Origin: Prosthecobacter sp.
GTDB lineage: Bacteria > Verrucomicrobiota > Verrucomicrobiia > Verrucomicrobiales > Verrucomicrobiaceae
Length of the DNA stretch: 64,000 nucleotides
Reading direction: 5' to 3'
Assembly: GCA_021733925.1 (NCBI GenBank)
Contig: JAIPJY010000012.1
Coordinates: 79,036-143,035 of the forward strand
Positions 52,294 to 60,229 of this stretch are shown piece by piece. Numbering within the stretch: the stretch's first letter is position 1; the number at the start of each line of letters is the position of its first letter. The notes beneath the pieces were generated by a model, which saw only the letters and a program-made list of their open reading frames with translations, made no database searches and was not told where the DNA came from. A program made the position numbers and the translations under genes.

Positions 52294-53112
52294 ATGGCCT
52301 CCCCCACCGACCGCGCGCACACCATCGCTGTTTTCTGCGACTTCGAAAACCTCGCCATCGGCGTGAAGGACGCGCAGTATGACAAGTTCGACATGAACAA
52401 GGTGCTGGACCGGCTGCTGCTGAAGGGCAGCATCGTGGTGAAAAAAGCCTACTGCGACTGGGATCACTACAAGAGCTTCAAAGCCGGCATCCATCAGGCC
52501 TCCTTTGAACTGATCGAGATCCCGCACGTGCGGCAGTCCGGCAAGAACTCAGCAGACATCCGCATGGTCGTGGACGCACTTGATCTCTGCTACACGAAGC
52601 CGCATGTGGACACCTTCGCCATCGTCAGCGGCGATTCCGATTTCTCGCCTCTGGTCAGCAAGCTGCGTGAAAACAACAAGACCGTCATCGGCGTGGGGGT
52701 GAAGCAGTCCACCAGCGGCCTGTTCATCGACAACTGCGACGAATTCATCTTCTACGACGACCTCGTGCGCGAAGAAGAAAAAACCAAGAAGCGCATCGCA
52801 CGTGCCAAGCCCGCTCCCTCCACAGCCAAACCAACCGCCACTCAGGAACGCAAACCCGGCGGCGATCCCGAGAAGGCGATCCAGCTCGTGGTCGAGACCG
52901 TCGAGGCCATGCTCGGTCGCAGCGGCAGCGACACCGTCTGGGCCGGCCCGGTCAAGCAGGCCATCCGCCGCCGCCAGCCTCAGTTCGACGAACGCTTCTA
53001 CGGCTTCAGCACCTTCAGCGCCCTGCTGGAGGCAGCCGCAGATCGCAATCTCATGAAGCTGGAGCGCAACGAAAACGGCTACCGGATCAAAGTGTCGTCT
53101 TCCGAAGAGTAG
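52294..53112 (+). CDS. NYN-domain nuclease-like protein with OST-HTH/LOTUS domain
   Basis: 272 aa. The NYN (PIN-like) domain has the metal-binding Asp pattern: VFCDFENLAIG at the start, NSADIRMVVDALDL, and FAIVSGDSDFSPLVSKL. A linker rich in Lys/Pro (RAKPAPSTAKPTATQ) leads to an OST-HTH-type winged helix (AMLGRSGSDTVWAGPVKQAIRRR, FYGFSTFSALLEAAADRNLMKL). This is the LabA-like architecture thought to act on RNA. It is only 49 bases after jetD on the same strand, with a small stem (ACTGG/CCAGT at 52244-52257) between. It may extend the Wadjet operon or be an ordinary neighbour. Confidence 0.82.
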   Translation: MASPTDRAHTIAVFCDFENLAIGVKDAQYDKFDMNKVLDRLLLKGSIVVKKAYCDWDHYKSFKAGIHQASFELIEIPHVRQSGKNSADIRMVVDALDLCYTKPHVDTFAIVSGDSDFSPLVSKLRENNKTVIGVGVKQSTSGLFIDNCDEFIFYDDLVREEEKTKKRIARAKPAPSTAKPTATQERKPGGDPEKAIQLVVETVEAMLGRSGSDTVWAGPVKQAIRRRQPQFDERFYGFSTFSALLEAAADRNLMKLERNENGYRIKVSSSEE

Positions 53113-53114
53113 TA

Positions 53115-53136
53115 CGATGGGCACTCTTGCCCGTCG
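53115..53136. terminator. Hairpin between converging NYN and folC genes
   Basis: CGATGGGCA (53115-53123), loop CTCT, TGCCCGTCG (53128-53136): nine pairs including one G-T. It lies a few bases after the NYN stop and 37 before the folC stop on the other strand. No T tract, so a bidirectional terminator or REP-like element are both possible. Confidence 0.5.
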
Positions 53137-53172
53137 ATCAACGCTCCGCAATCCATCAGCGTCCGCCGCGCT

Positions 53173-54396
53173 TCACTGCGCACTGCGCTCAAACGCCGCA
53201 GACTTGTTTTCAAGCAAAGCGAGCGCTTCCCCAGCCAGATAAAGAGAACCCGCGATCAGCACTCGCGCCTCCGGCTTCACCGCCAGCATGGCTTCGGCGA
53301 TGCGCTCATGCATCGTCACAGGGCAGGATGCGAGTCCAAGCCCCCTCCACATTTCGCACAACGTATCCGGCGGCAACGCACGCGGTGACTCAAAGCCCGT
53401 GAAATGCCAGCTCGCAGCAATCGGCGCAAGTTCCCGCAACACCGCAGCCGTGTCTTTGCCTGCCACAGCACCAAAGATGACCTCCGCCTTCTCATTCGGG
53501 AACTGCTCCCACCAGGTTTGCGCCAGCATGCGCGCAGCATCGATGTTGTGCGCGCCATCAATGACGAGTCCACCGACTTTTTGAAAACGCGCAGGCCATT
53601 GAACCTCGCGCAAACCACGCGTGATCACCTCCGCATCGAAATCAAATCCCGCAGCACTCAACGCCTCAACAGCCATCGCCGCATTCCACCGCTGATGCGG
53701 ACCCGCAAGGCCGGTTTCTGCCTCCCAAGGCGTCTCAACAATCGTCAGCGGCGCACCACGCTCAGCCGCGACGCGTTCAATAACATCCAGCGCCTCAGCC
53801 TCCTGCCGCATCGTCACCACCGGCACCCCGGGCTTGATGATGCCCGCCTTTTCACCGGCGATCTTCGCCAGCGTATCACCCAGCATGTCCATGTGATCCC
53901 AGCCGATCGGAGTAATCACACTCACCACAGGCGTGATTGCATTCGTCGCATCAAGCCGCCCGCCAAGCCCCGTCTCCAGCACCACCCACGGATTCCCCCG
54001 CTGCGCAAACCATTCAAGCGCCAGAGCCAGCGTGAGTTCAAAGAATGTGGGATGCGGATCCCACCCCGCCACCCGTTCGCGCAATCGGACGACGCCTGCC
54101 GCGATCTCCTCTGCCGTGATCATGCCCTGGCTATCACGAATCCGCTCACCGAAGTGGATCAAGTGCGGCGAAGTAAACAACCCCGCATTGATGCCCCCCG
54201 CCTTTAAAATCGAATGCACGAAGGCGCAGGTGGATCCCTTGCCATTCGTCCCCGCCACGTGGATGAACTTCTGCCCTGCCGCAGGCAGCTTCAGTTCGCT
54301 CAGCAGCCTCTGCACGTTGTCCAGCCCCAGCTTGATGCCGAAGAGCTGGGTGCTGTAAAGCCAGTCGATTTCTGTTTGCGCCGTGGGGTGGGTCAT
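53173..54396 (-). CDS. folC: Folylpolyglutamate / dihydrofolate synthase
   Basis: 407 aa from ATG 54396. HVAGTNGKGSTCAFVHSIL is the ATP loop, SPHLIHFGERI and WVVLETGLGGRLDATNAI are family signatures, and IDGAHNIDAARML marks the C-terminal domain. It adds glutamate to dihydropteroate or folates in the cytoplasm. Closely related ligases are in the Mur family, but TNGKGS and LGGRLDATN are diagnostic of FolC. It is transcribed divergently from the glycosyltransferase. Confidence 0.93.
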   Translation of the reverse strand: MTHPTAQTEIDWLYSTQLFGIKLGLDNVQRLLSELKLPAAGQKFIHVAGTNGKGSTCAFVHSILKAGGINAGLFTSPHLIHFGERIRDSQGMITAEEIAAGVVRLRERVAGWDPHPTFFELTLALALEWFAQRGNPWVVLETGLGGRLDATNAITPVVSVITPIGWDHMDMLGDTLAKIAGEKAGIIKPGVPVVTMRQEAEALDVIERVAAERGAPLTIVETPWEAETGLAGPHQRWNAAMAVEALSAAGFDFDAEVITRGLREVQWPARFQKVGGLVIDGAHNIDAARMLAQTWWEQFPNEKAEVIFGAVAGKDTAAVLRELAPIAASWHFTGFESPRALPPDTLCEMWRGLGLASCPVTMHERIAEAMLAVKPEARVLIAGSLYLAGEALALLENKSAAFERSAQ

Positions 54397-54456
54397 TGTC
54401 GGGATGAAAGTGTCCACGGAACAGCCAAGAAACAAGAGCGACAGATGGGTTTCCCA

Positions 54457-54484
54457 TTTCCCACCCGACAGTCGCGGCTATCAT
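54457..54484 (+). promoter_or_regulatory. Putative promoter of the GT39-type gene
   Basis: TTTCCC (54457-54462), 16 bases, TATCAT (54479-54484), then 8 bases to ATG 54493. The -10 fits well, the -35 poorly. The palindrome ATGGG-TTT-CCCAT (54445-54457) lies just upstream. Confidence 0.4.
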
Positions 54485-54495
54485 GCACGTGCATG
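54482..54495. promoter_or_regulatory. 14-base perfect palindrome over the start codon
   Basis: CATGCACGTGCATG reads the same on both strands and covers the end of the putative -10 box and the start ATG 54493. A dimeric regulator could bind here and block transcription and the start site together; no regulator is known. Confidence 0.35.
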
Positions 54496-56076
54496 TCTGT
54501 GACTCCCGCTTCTGACTCCTCGACCTGGCTCAATCGCTTCTGGTGGCTGCTCGCCGCCGTTTTCATCGCGCGCATCGGCGTCATGCTGCTGTTTGTGAAC
54601 GGTGCAGATCTGGCCGGGGACGAGGCCTACTACTGGGACTGGGGCCGCAGGCCTGACTGGTGCTACTACAGCAAGCCTCCCATGATCGGCTGGATGATGG
54701 GCGTGATCGGCGCGCTCACAGGCAATGCCGAGTGGGGCATCCGCTTCGCCGCGCTGCTGCTGGGCACCGCCACCCTGGTCATCATCCACCGCATCGCACT
54801 GGTGCTCTTTGATGCCCGCACCGCCTTCCTTGCCGCCGTTCTCGTGCTGCTGACCATTGCCAACGCAGGACTGAACCTCCTTCTCACCATAGATGCCCCG
54901 CTTCTCCTGTGCTGGACGCTGGGGCTGCTGCTGTTCTGGCTCGCCGCCCAAAAACCCACCTGCAACACACGCTGGCTCGCGCTCGCGCTCGTCATCGGCT
55001 TCGGCACCTTGAGCAAGCAGATGATGCTGGCCTTTCCAGCGCTCATGCTGGTTTTCGCCGCCGTTTCCCGCGAAGATCGCGCTCTGCTGCGCAATCCACG
55101 CATGTGGCTCGCCATCCTCTGCGGCATGGCCTTCATCATTCCGGTGCTCCAGTGGAATCAAAACCACGCCTGGATCACCTTGGAGCACACCAAGCATCAC
55201 TTTGACACCTCCAGCCTCAGCTTCGGTCGCTGGTTGAGCCGCACGGGTGAAAACGTCGGCCTGCAGGCGCTGATCTACACGCCAGTGACATTTGCCGCGC
55301 TCGTTGCGGCGATGATCGCTGCGGTGAAGCTGCGCAAACAGCTCTCACGCCCGCTGTTGTTCGTCATGCTGGCCTCCGCTCCGGCACTGGCCTGCTTTGC
55401 ACTGCTCGCACTACGTCAGCGTATCAATCCAAACTGGCCTGCCGCCTTCTTTGTACCTGCATTCATCCTGGCGGCCGCATGGCTGCGGGGCTTCGCGCCA
55501 TTCAAGTTGCATCCCGGCTGGGAGCGCTGGTCCCTTCGAGTCGGCGGCGCGCTGGTCCTCATCGTACATCTCGCCCTCGTCATCATCTTCAGCACCGAGC
55601 TCAAAGGCATCGACAAGCTCGCCAGCCTGCGCGGCTGGCAGGAGGCGGGCATTGAGGCCCAGGAGTTCCTCGATCTGGTGCCAGAGCCCGAAAACACCTT
55701 TGTCATGGCCCTGGGTCATCGCTACCACGCGGCGGAGATGGCCTTCTACATGCCCTCCCATCCGCGCGTCTATCGCTGGGAACCGAGCGACACAGTGCAG
55801 TCTCAATATGAAATCTGGCCAGGACCGGAAGAACGCATCGGTAGTGATGCCCTGATTCTGGAACCCGGCCCAGTCGCAGCCCTGTTACAAAATGTGGTCT
55901 TCACCACCGCCTTCGAAAAGATTGAGTATCGCGGCAACATCCGCATTCCTCTGGGAAAAGAGACGCGCGAGTTCAGTGTGTACCTCGCACGAAATTTGAA
56001 GAGCTGGAAACCCGTCGGCTCCTCGATCAAAGCCCCGGATAAAACCAGCCAGGAAGGGATTCAGGAGCGCCGCTAA
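54493..56076 (+). CDS. Glycosyltransferase family 39 / ArnT-like membrane protein
   Basis: 527 aa from ATG 54493; the long upstream frame overlaps folC and was rejected. About ten to twelve spans; the first periplasmic loop contains NGADLAGDEAYYWDWGRR with the acidic D-E pair required in PMT/ArnT enzymes, and SKPPMIGWMMG follows. LTIDAPLLLCW lies in the next spans. It transfers a sugar from an undecaprenyl-phosphate carrier to a lipid or protein on the outer face of the inner membrane. The PAP2 phosphatase gene 60 bases downstream could recycle the carrier phosphate. Confidence 0.83.
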   Translation: MSVTPASDSSTWLNRFWWLLAAVFIARIGVMLLFVNGADLAGDEAYYWDWGRRPDWCYYSKPPMIGWMMGVIGALTGNAEWGIRFAALLLGTATLVIIHRIALVLFDARTAFLAAVLVLLTIANAGLNLLLTIDAPLLLCWTLGLLLFWLAAQKPTCNTRWLALALVIGFGTLSKQMMLAFPALMLVFAAVSREDRALLRNPRMWLAILCGMAFIIPVLQWNQNHAWITLEHTKHHFDTSSLSFGRWLSRTGENVGLQALIYTPVTFAALVAAMIAAVKLRKQLSRPLLFVMLASAPALACFALLALRQRINPNWPAAFFVPAFILAAAWLRGFAPFKLHPGWERWSLRVGGALVLIVHLALVIIFSTELKGIDKLASLRGWQEAGIEAQEFLDLVPEPENTFVMALGHRYHAAEMAFYMPSHPRVYRWEPSDTVQSQYEIWPGPEERIGSDALILEPGPVAALLQNVVFTTAFEKIEYRGNIRIPLGKETREFSVYLARNLKSWKPVGSSIKAPDKTSQEGIQERR

Positions 56077-56136
56077 CTAATGAAACATCTCCATCCTCGT
56101 CATTCGACATTCTGATTTCGTCATTTCTTCCTCCTC

Positions 56137-56763
56137 ATGTCCTCAATCTGGGATCTCAGCCTGCTGCATCAAATCAACACCGCGTGGTCCCACCCGGCGC
56201 TCGACTGGCTGATGCCTGCCCTCTCCGCCATTGAGGCCTGGCTCCCGCTCATCATCTTGTCAGTGCTGCTCACCGCATGGCGCGGTGGCAAGCGTGCTCG
56301 CATCATGCTGCTCTGCCTCGGCATCGCCATCGGCCTCGGTGACGGCGTCATTTCCAACACCCTCAAAAAGACCATCGGCCGCGTGCGACCCCGCGATGCA
56401 TTGGCAGGCATCACCATCCGTGATCTCGGCACCGCTTCACCCGCCTTCATGCGTTTGTTCGAAAAACCCGTCGTCAAACCCAGCGAACCCAACGGTGCCA
56501 CCCACGGCAAATCTTTCCCATCCAGCCACACCGTCAACATGTTCGCCGCCGCCACCGTCATCGCCTGCTTCTACCGCCGCGCCGGTTGGCTGATTTACCT
56601 GCTTGCCGCAGCCGTCGCCTATTCACGCGTCTACTGTGGCGCACACTGGCCCAGCGACATCCCTCCCTCGATGGCCATTGGAGTTTTGGTGGGGCTGGGC
56701 GTTGTGATCGCGGCCAGACGGACTTTGGCTCATGGCCTGGAGAAGAAAAAGCCGTCTCCCTGA
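56137..56763 (+). CDS. PAP2-family lipid phosphatase
   Basis: 208 aa, six membrane spans. All three catalytic motifs are seen: KKTIGRVRPRD (K-x6-RP), SFPSSHTVN (PSxH, with the His nucleophile-assisting motif), and YSRVYCGAHWPSD (SR-x5-H-x3-D). It dephosphorylates undecaprenyl pyrophosphate or a related lipid. Sits on the same strand after the GT39 gene, so the two may serve the same glycan pathway. Confidence 0.9.
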   Translation: MSSIWDLSLLHQINTAWSHPALDWLMPALSAIEAWLPLIILSVLLTAWRGGKRARIMLLCLGIAIGLGDGVISNTLKKTIGRVRPRDALAGITIRDLGTASPAFMRLFEKPVVKPSEPNGATHGKSFPSSHTVNMFAAATVIACFYRRAGWLIYLLAAAVAYSRVYCGAHWPSDIPPSMAIGVLVGLGVVIAARRTLAHGLEKKKPSP

Positions 56764-56825
56764 ACTGAAGTCTTTGGCCTTTGATGCACTGACATCACCG
56801 CCATCCGCGCAGTTTCAGGCCACCC

Positions 56826-57455
56826 TCACAACGGCCACTCGATCTCCGTCTCGCCGTGCATGATTTCGGCGAGGACGGGCACATCCATGAAGTGTTCCAG
56901 CACCATCCGGTTGCTGATGCTGGCCGCGTCCCGCTCCTCTTTGACGTAGTTCAAAATAATGCCAGCACAGGTGAGGCCACGGGCCTGGATATTGCGAACC
57001 GTAAGCAGGGTGTGATTGAGGCAGCCCAGCTTGTTGTTCACGACGACGATCACCGGCAACGCCAGGCGCTGCGCAAAGTCCGCCATGGTCGAAAACTCGT
57101 TCAGCGGCACTTCCCAGCCCCCCGCCCCCTCGACGAGCACGTGATCGTGGCGCTGCGCCAGCTCCTGAAAGCGGGCCATCACATCGTTCAGTTCAATCCG
57201 GCGGTTCTCCATCAGCGCAGCGGCATAGGGTGCTGCGGGCACTTTGAACCACACAGGATTGACCTCCTCAACGGTCAATCCCTCGCTGCTAGCATTGGCC
57301 AGATGAATGGCGTCATCACGTGACCCGCAGACAAAAGGTTTGAAGCCAGCGACGTTTTTGCCACTGCTTTTCAAAGCTTCCAGCAGCAAACAGGTGACGT
57401 ACGTCTTGCCTGCGTCGGTGTCAGTCCCGGTGATGAAGTAATGGCTCACGGTCAC
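56826..57455 (-). CDS. bioD: Dethiobiotin synthetase
   Basis: 209 aa from GTG 57455. This start is supported by a 4-base overlap (GTGA) with the preceding small gene; a second GTG at 57449 gives MSHYFITG. TGTDTDAGKT is the ATP loop (one change from TGTDTxVGKT), FKPFVCGSRDDA and LVEGAGGWEVPL bind substrate and metal, and VVVNNKLGCLNHTLLTV is conserved. It closes the ureido ring of dethiobiotin using ATP and CO2. No other bio genes are near; it is the last gene of the cdaA-glmM operon. Confidence 0.88.
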   Translation of the reverse strand: MTVSHYFITGTDTDAGKTYVTCLLLEALKSSGKNVAGFKPFVCGSRDDAIHLANASSEGLTVEEVNPVWFKVPAAPYAAALMENRRIELNDVMARFQELAQRHDHVLVEGAGGWEVPLNEFSTMADFAQRLALPVIVVVNNKLGCLNHTLLTVRNIQARGLTCAGIILNYVKEERDAASISNRMVLEHFMDVPVLAEIMHGETEIEWPL

Positions 57456-57622
57456 TCTTTGTTGGAGATCTCCATTGCATTCTTGAGCAACCATCCGCCA
57501 AAGGCGATGGCAATGAATGCCACGATCTGGCCTGAGTCCTTGCCAAAAGCCATGGCGATAACACCACAGCCGATGATGATGCAGGCCCCAAGAGCTAATG
57601 CGGATTCGAAGTGACCTTTCAT
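57452..57622 (-). CDS. Small membrane protein, 56 aa
   Basis: ATG 57622 to TGA 57452, 56 aa: two hydrophobic spans, ALGACIIIGCGVIAMAFG and IVAFIAIAFGGWLLKNA, joined by KDSGQ. It fits exactly between glmM (12 bases) and bioD (GTGA overlap), so it is almost surely translated. No family recognised; the layout resembles small AtpZ/DUF-type membrane proteins of two spans. Confidence 0.65.
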   Translation of the reverse strand: MKGHFESALALGACIIIGCGVIAMAFGKDSGQIVAFIAIAFGGWLLKNAMEISNKE

Positions 57623-57634
57623 CGTCAATCCAGG

Positions 57635-58996
57635 TTATCCAATTTGGGCGAGAACTGCAGAGGCAATCTTGTCAGCCTGCGCTTCAAGGTATTCCACATC
57701 ACGGCCTTCAACGAGCAGACGGATGAGCGATTCGGTGCCGGAGTAGCGCAGCAGCACACGACCGTAGTCGCCGAGCTTCTTTTCCGTCTCCTTGATGATC
57801 TTCTGCGCCTCGACGAGCTGGTCGGTGGGCGGCTTGTTCCGCACGCGCAGATTGCGCGCGCACTGCGGGAATTTTTTCAGGCACTTGCGCAGTTCGCTGA
57901 GCGGCTCCCCAGTTTCCTTCATGATGCGCAGGATCTGCAGGCCCGCGACCAACCCGTCACCGGTGGTGGCCCAGTCGCCGAAGATGATGTGACCGCTCTG
58001 CTCGCCGCCGAGGTTCAATCCGCGTGAGCGCATTTCTTCGAGCACGTAGCGATCCCCCACGCCGGTGCGGATGACGCGCCCGCCGAGACGCGACACGAGA
58101 TCGTCGAGGCCGTAGTTGCTCATCACCGTGACGGCCAGCGTGTTCTGCTTGAGCGTGCCTTTGCGCAGCATGGATTCCGCCGCGATGGCCATGAGTTCGT
58201 CACCGTCGAGCGCGATGGCTTCCTCATCGCAGAGCGCACTTCGGTCGGCGTCGCCATCATGCGCGATGCCCGCCTGCGCCTGGCACTGGCGCACGATCCG
58301 CTCGATTTCATCGGCGTGCGTGCAGCCGCATGCTTCGTTGATGTTGAAGCCGTCCGGTTCGGAGTGGTACACCTGCACATCCGCACCCAGCGCCTCAAGC
58401 GCCAGCGCACTGGTGAAAGACGAAGCGCCATGCGCGTTGTCCAGCGCGACGCGCATGCCGTCGAGGCGAACACCACCCATGGAGGCGATCGCATGCGCCA
58501 CATAGCGATCCACGCCATCGGCCAGTTTGGAAATGCGGCCAATGCCCCGGCCTTCCGGACGCGGGGTGTCTTCATTGCCAAGCACGAGGCGCTCGATGGC
58601 AACTTCTGTCTTGTCATTGAGCTTGTGACCGTCGCCGTGCACAAATTTGACGCCATTATCCATGAAAGGATTGTGCGAAGCCGAAACGATGACCCCAAAA
58701 CTCGCGCCGAGCTGGGCGCTGAGCATGGCCACCGCCGGCGTGGGCACCTGCCCTGCGAGGATGACATCCACCCCCGCCGAATTCAGACCCGCAGCGAGTG
58801 CGGACTCCAGCATCTCTCCCGAAGCACGCGTGTCGCGGCCCAGCACGGCTTTGGGACGTTCGCCCCCCTCAGGTTTGCCTCCAAGAACGACGGCAGCAGC
58901 CTGCGCAAGGCGCATGACGAACTCTGGGGTCATGGGGTGACGATTGGCCACGGCACGGACGCCGTCGGTGCCGAAGAACTGGCGCTTTTCAGACAT
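57635..58996 (-). CDS. glmM: Phosphoglucosamine mutase
   Basis: 453 aa, the standard length. FFGTDGVRAVAN at the start, VIVSASHNPFMDNGVKF with the phospho-Ser (SASHNP), GIAHDGDADRSAL for the metal, and GGEQSGHI for substrate. It turns glucosamine-6-phosphate into glucosamine-1-phosphate for UDP-GlcNAc. It follows cdaA and the cdaR-like gene, the same order as in Firmicutes, where GlmM also restrains CdaA. Confidence 0.95.
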   Translation of the reverse strand: MSEKRQFFGTDGVRAVANRHPMTPEFVMRLAQAAAVVLGGKPEGGERPKAVLGRDTRASGEMLESALAAGLNSAGVDVILAGQVPTPAVAMLSAQLGASFGVIVSASHNPFMDNGVKFVHGDGHKLNDKTEVAIERLVLGNEDTPRPEGRGIGRISKLADGVDRYVAHAIASMGGVRLDGMRVALDNAHGASSFTSALALEALGADVQVYHSEPDGFNINEACGCTHADEIERIVRQCQAQAGIAHDGDADRSALCDEEAIALDGDELMAIAAESMLRKGTLKQNTLAVTVMSNYGLDDLVSRLGGRVIRTGVGDRYVLEEMRSRGLNLGGEQSGHIIFGDWATTGDGLVAGLQILRIMKETGEPLSELRKCLKKFPQCARNLRVRNKPPTDQLVEAQKIIKETEKKLGDYGRVLLRYSGTESLIRLLVEGRDVEYLEAQADKIASAVLAQIG

Positions 58997-59030
58997 AGGA
59001 CGGCGCTACTAATGCAGGACTACCAGAGTG

Positions 59031-59339
59031 TCAAAGCCCGGCGGAGCCACTGATGGCATCCCCTGGCACGCGCGCAGGCGTGATCGATGAATTCGGCGGC
59101 GACAGCATGGGCTCCAGCTCCGAGGGGAGTTGAACGGGCGGAGGAATCACCGGAGTGAGCTGAGAGGGTGCCGGAGATGTCGGCACGGGCATCCTCGGCG
59201 GCGGCATCGAGTAAGACGGCATGTTGCGGGCGTCCTGCGCCTTGATCATGAACCAGAACAGAAATGCCAGCACCAGAGAGATGATTTTCTCCCGCCAGTT
59301 GCGTGTGATGAGTTCTTTAAGCCGGTGTCCCCAGTTCAT
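59031..59339 (-). CDS. Vestigial CdaR-like membrane protein
   Basis: 102 aa from ATG 59339. It starts inside the end of cdaA (23-base overlap). One membrane span (IISLVLAFLFWFMIKAQ, about residues 19-35) preceded by a basic amphipathic segment (LKELITRNWREK) is the typical N-terminus of CdaR/YbbR proteins. The rest is a Pro/Ser-rich tail (PPPRMPVPTSPAPSQL) with no YbbR repeats. The gene order cdaA-(this)-glmM is exactly that of cdaA-cdaR-glmM. It is either a reduced CdaR or an unrelated membrane anchor. Confidence 0.6.
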   Translation of the reverse strand: MNWGHRLKELITRNWREKIISLVLAFLFWFMIKAQDARNMPSYSMPPPRMPVPTSPAPSQLTPVIPPPVQLPSELEPMLSPPNSSITPARVPGDAISGSAGL

Positions 59340-60123
59340 GACCGCCCTCCTTTGCAGATTCTGAACCGGCAGCAGCGCCGTCGGTGAGAATTTCATTGAT
59401 GCGCTGGCGAAGTTTCTTCGGCTCCAAATCGTGCTCCAGCCTGCCCTGAAAACACAGCGAGAGCGCCCCGGTCTCCTCGGAAACGACGAGCGCGATCGCG
59501 TCCGTCTCCTCCGAGATGCCCATGCCGGCGCGGTGACGCAGACCGATGGCACGATCCTGGATTTCGCGCTGGCTTACTGGAAAAACACAGCCCGCGGCCG
59601 AGATACGGCCTTGGTCGATGATGGCCCCGCCATCATGCAGCGAAGTCTTGGGCTGGAAAATCGTGGTGACCAGCTCATTGGAGATCACCGCATCCAGTTC
59701 CACGCCGGATTCAGCATAGGGATTGAGATCAATGCCACGTTTCAAGGCAAACAACGCCCCGCAGCGGCGTGACGAGAGCTGCTGCATGGCCTCCAGCAGC
59801 ACGTCCAGCACCTCGGGGTCGGGACGATTGAAGGAAAAAATTCGGCTGCTGCCCAGCTCCGCCAGCACACGGCGCAGCTCCGGCTGAAAGATGATGACCA
59901 GCGCAATGGCGAGGAAAACCGAAAAGCGCTGCAGCAGGCTGCTGATGACGGACAGCTCCAGCAGCAGCGAGAGCAATGCGAGGCTGAGCAGGAGCACCAG
60001 CAGGCCCGTCAAAATGCGTGCGCCGCGCGTGGCACGGAAAAACAAATATCCATGATACGCCAGCGCGGCGAGGATTAAAATCTCCACGCCGTCGCGCCAG
60101 TGCTCTGTCAGAAAGTTCCACAT
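59317..60123 (-). CDS. cdaA: Diadenylate cyclase CdaA
   Basis: 268 aa from ATG 60123 (MWNFLTEHWRDG); more upstream codons are open but lack coding character. Three N-terminal spans (about 10-85) precede the DisA_N domain: SLHDGGAIIDQGRI (DGA-type motif, here DGG), then GLRHRAGMGISEETDA with the RHR motif, and LVVSEETGALSL. It condenses two ATP to cyclic di-AMP at the membrane; this messenger controls potassium and osmolyte transport and cell wall state. An RCK-type potassium channel is also in this window (17742). Divergent from priA. Confidence 0.88.
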   Translation of the reverse strand: MWNFLTEHWRDGVEILILAALAYHGYLFFRATRGARILTGLLVLLLSLALLSLLLELSVISSLLQRFSVFLAIALVIIFQPELRRVLAELGSSRIFSFNRPDPEVLDVLLEAMQQLSSRRCGALFALKRGIDLNPYAESGVELDAVISNELVTTIFQPKTSLHDGGAIIDQGRISAAGCVFPVSQREIQDRAIGLRHRAGMGISEETDAIALVVSEETGALSLCFQGRLEHDLEPKKLRQRINEILTDGAAAGSESAKEGGHELGTPA

Positions 60124-60193
60124 GCCGTTCGCTCCGTGCTGCTGCGTGGAAACTATCGCACGGGGTGATTTGTTTCTCAAAAGAAGAATCGTT

Positions 60194-60221
60194 TTGGCCT
60201 GCGATTCACGACGGCTAGGAT
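60194..60221 (+). promoter_or_regulatory. Putative promoter of priA
   Basis: TTGGCC (60194-60199), 16 bases, TAGGAT (60216-60221), 8 bases to ATG 60230; predicts an almost leaderless message. Confidence 0.4.
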
Positions 60222-60229
60222 GCAGCCGC

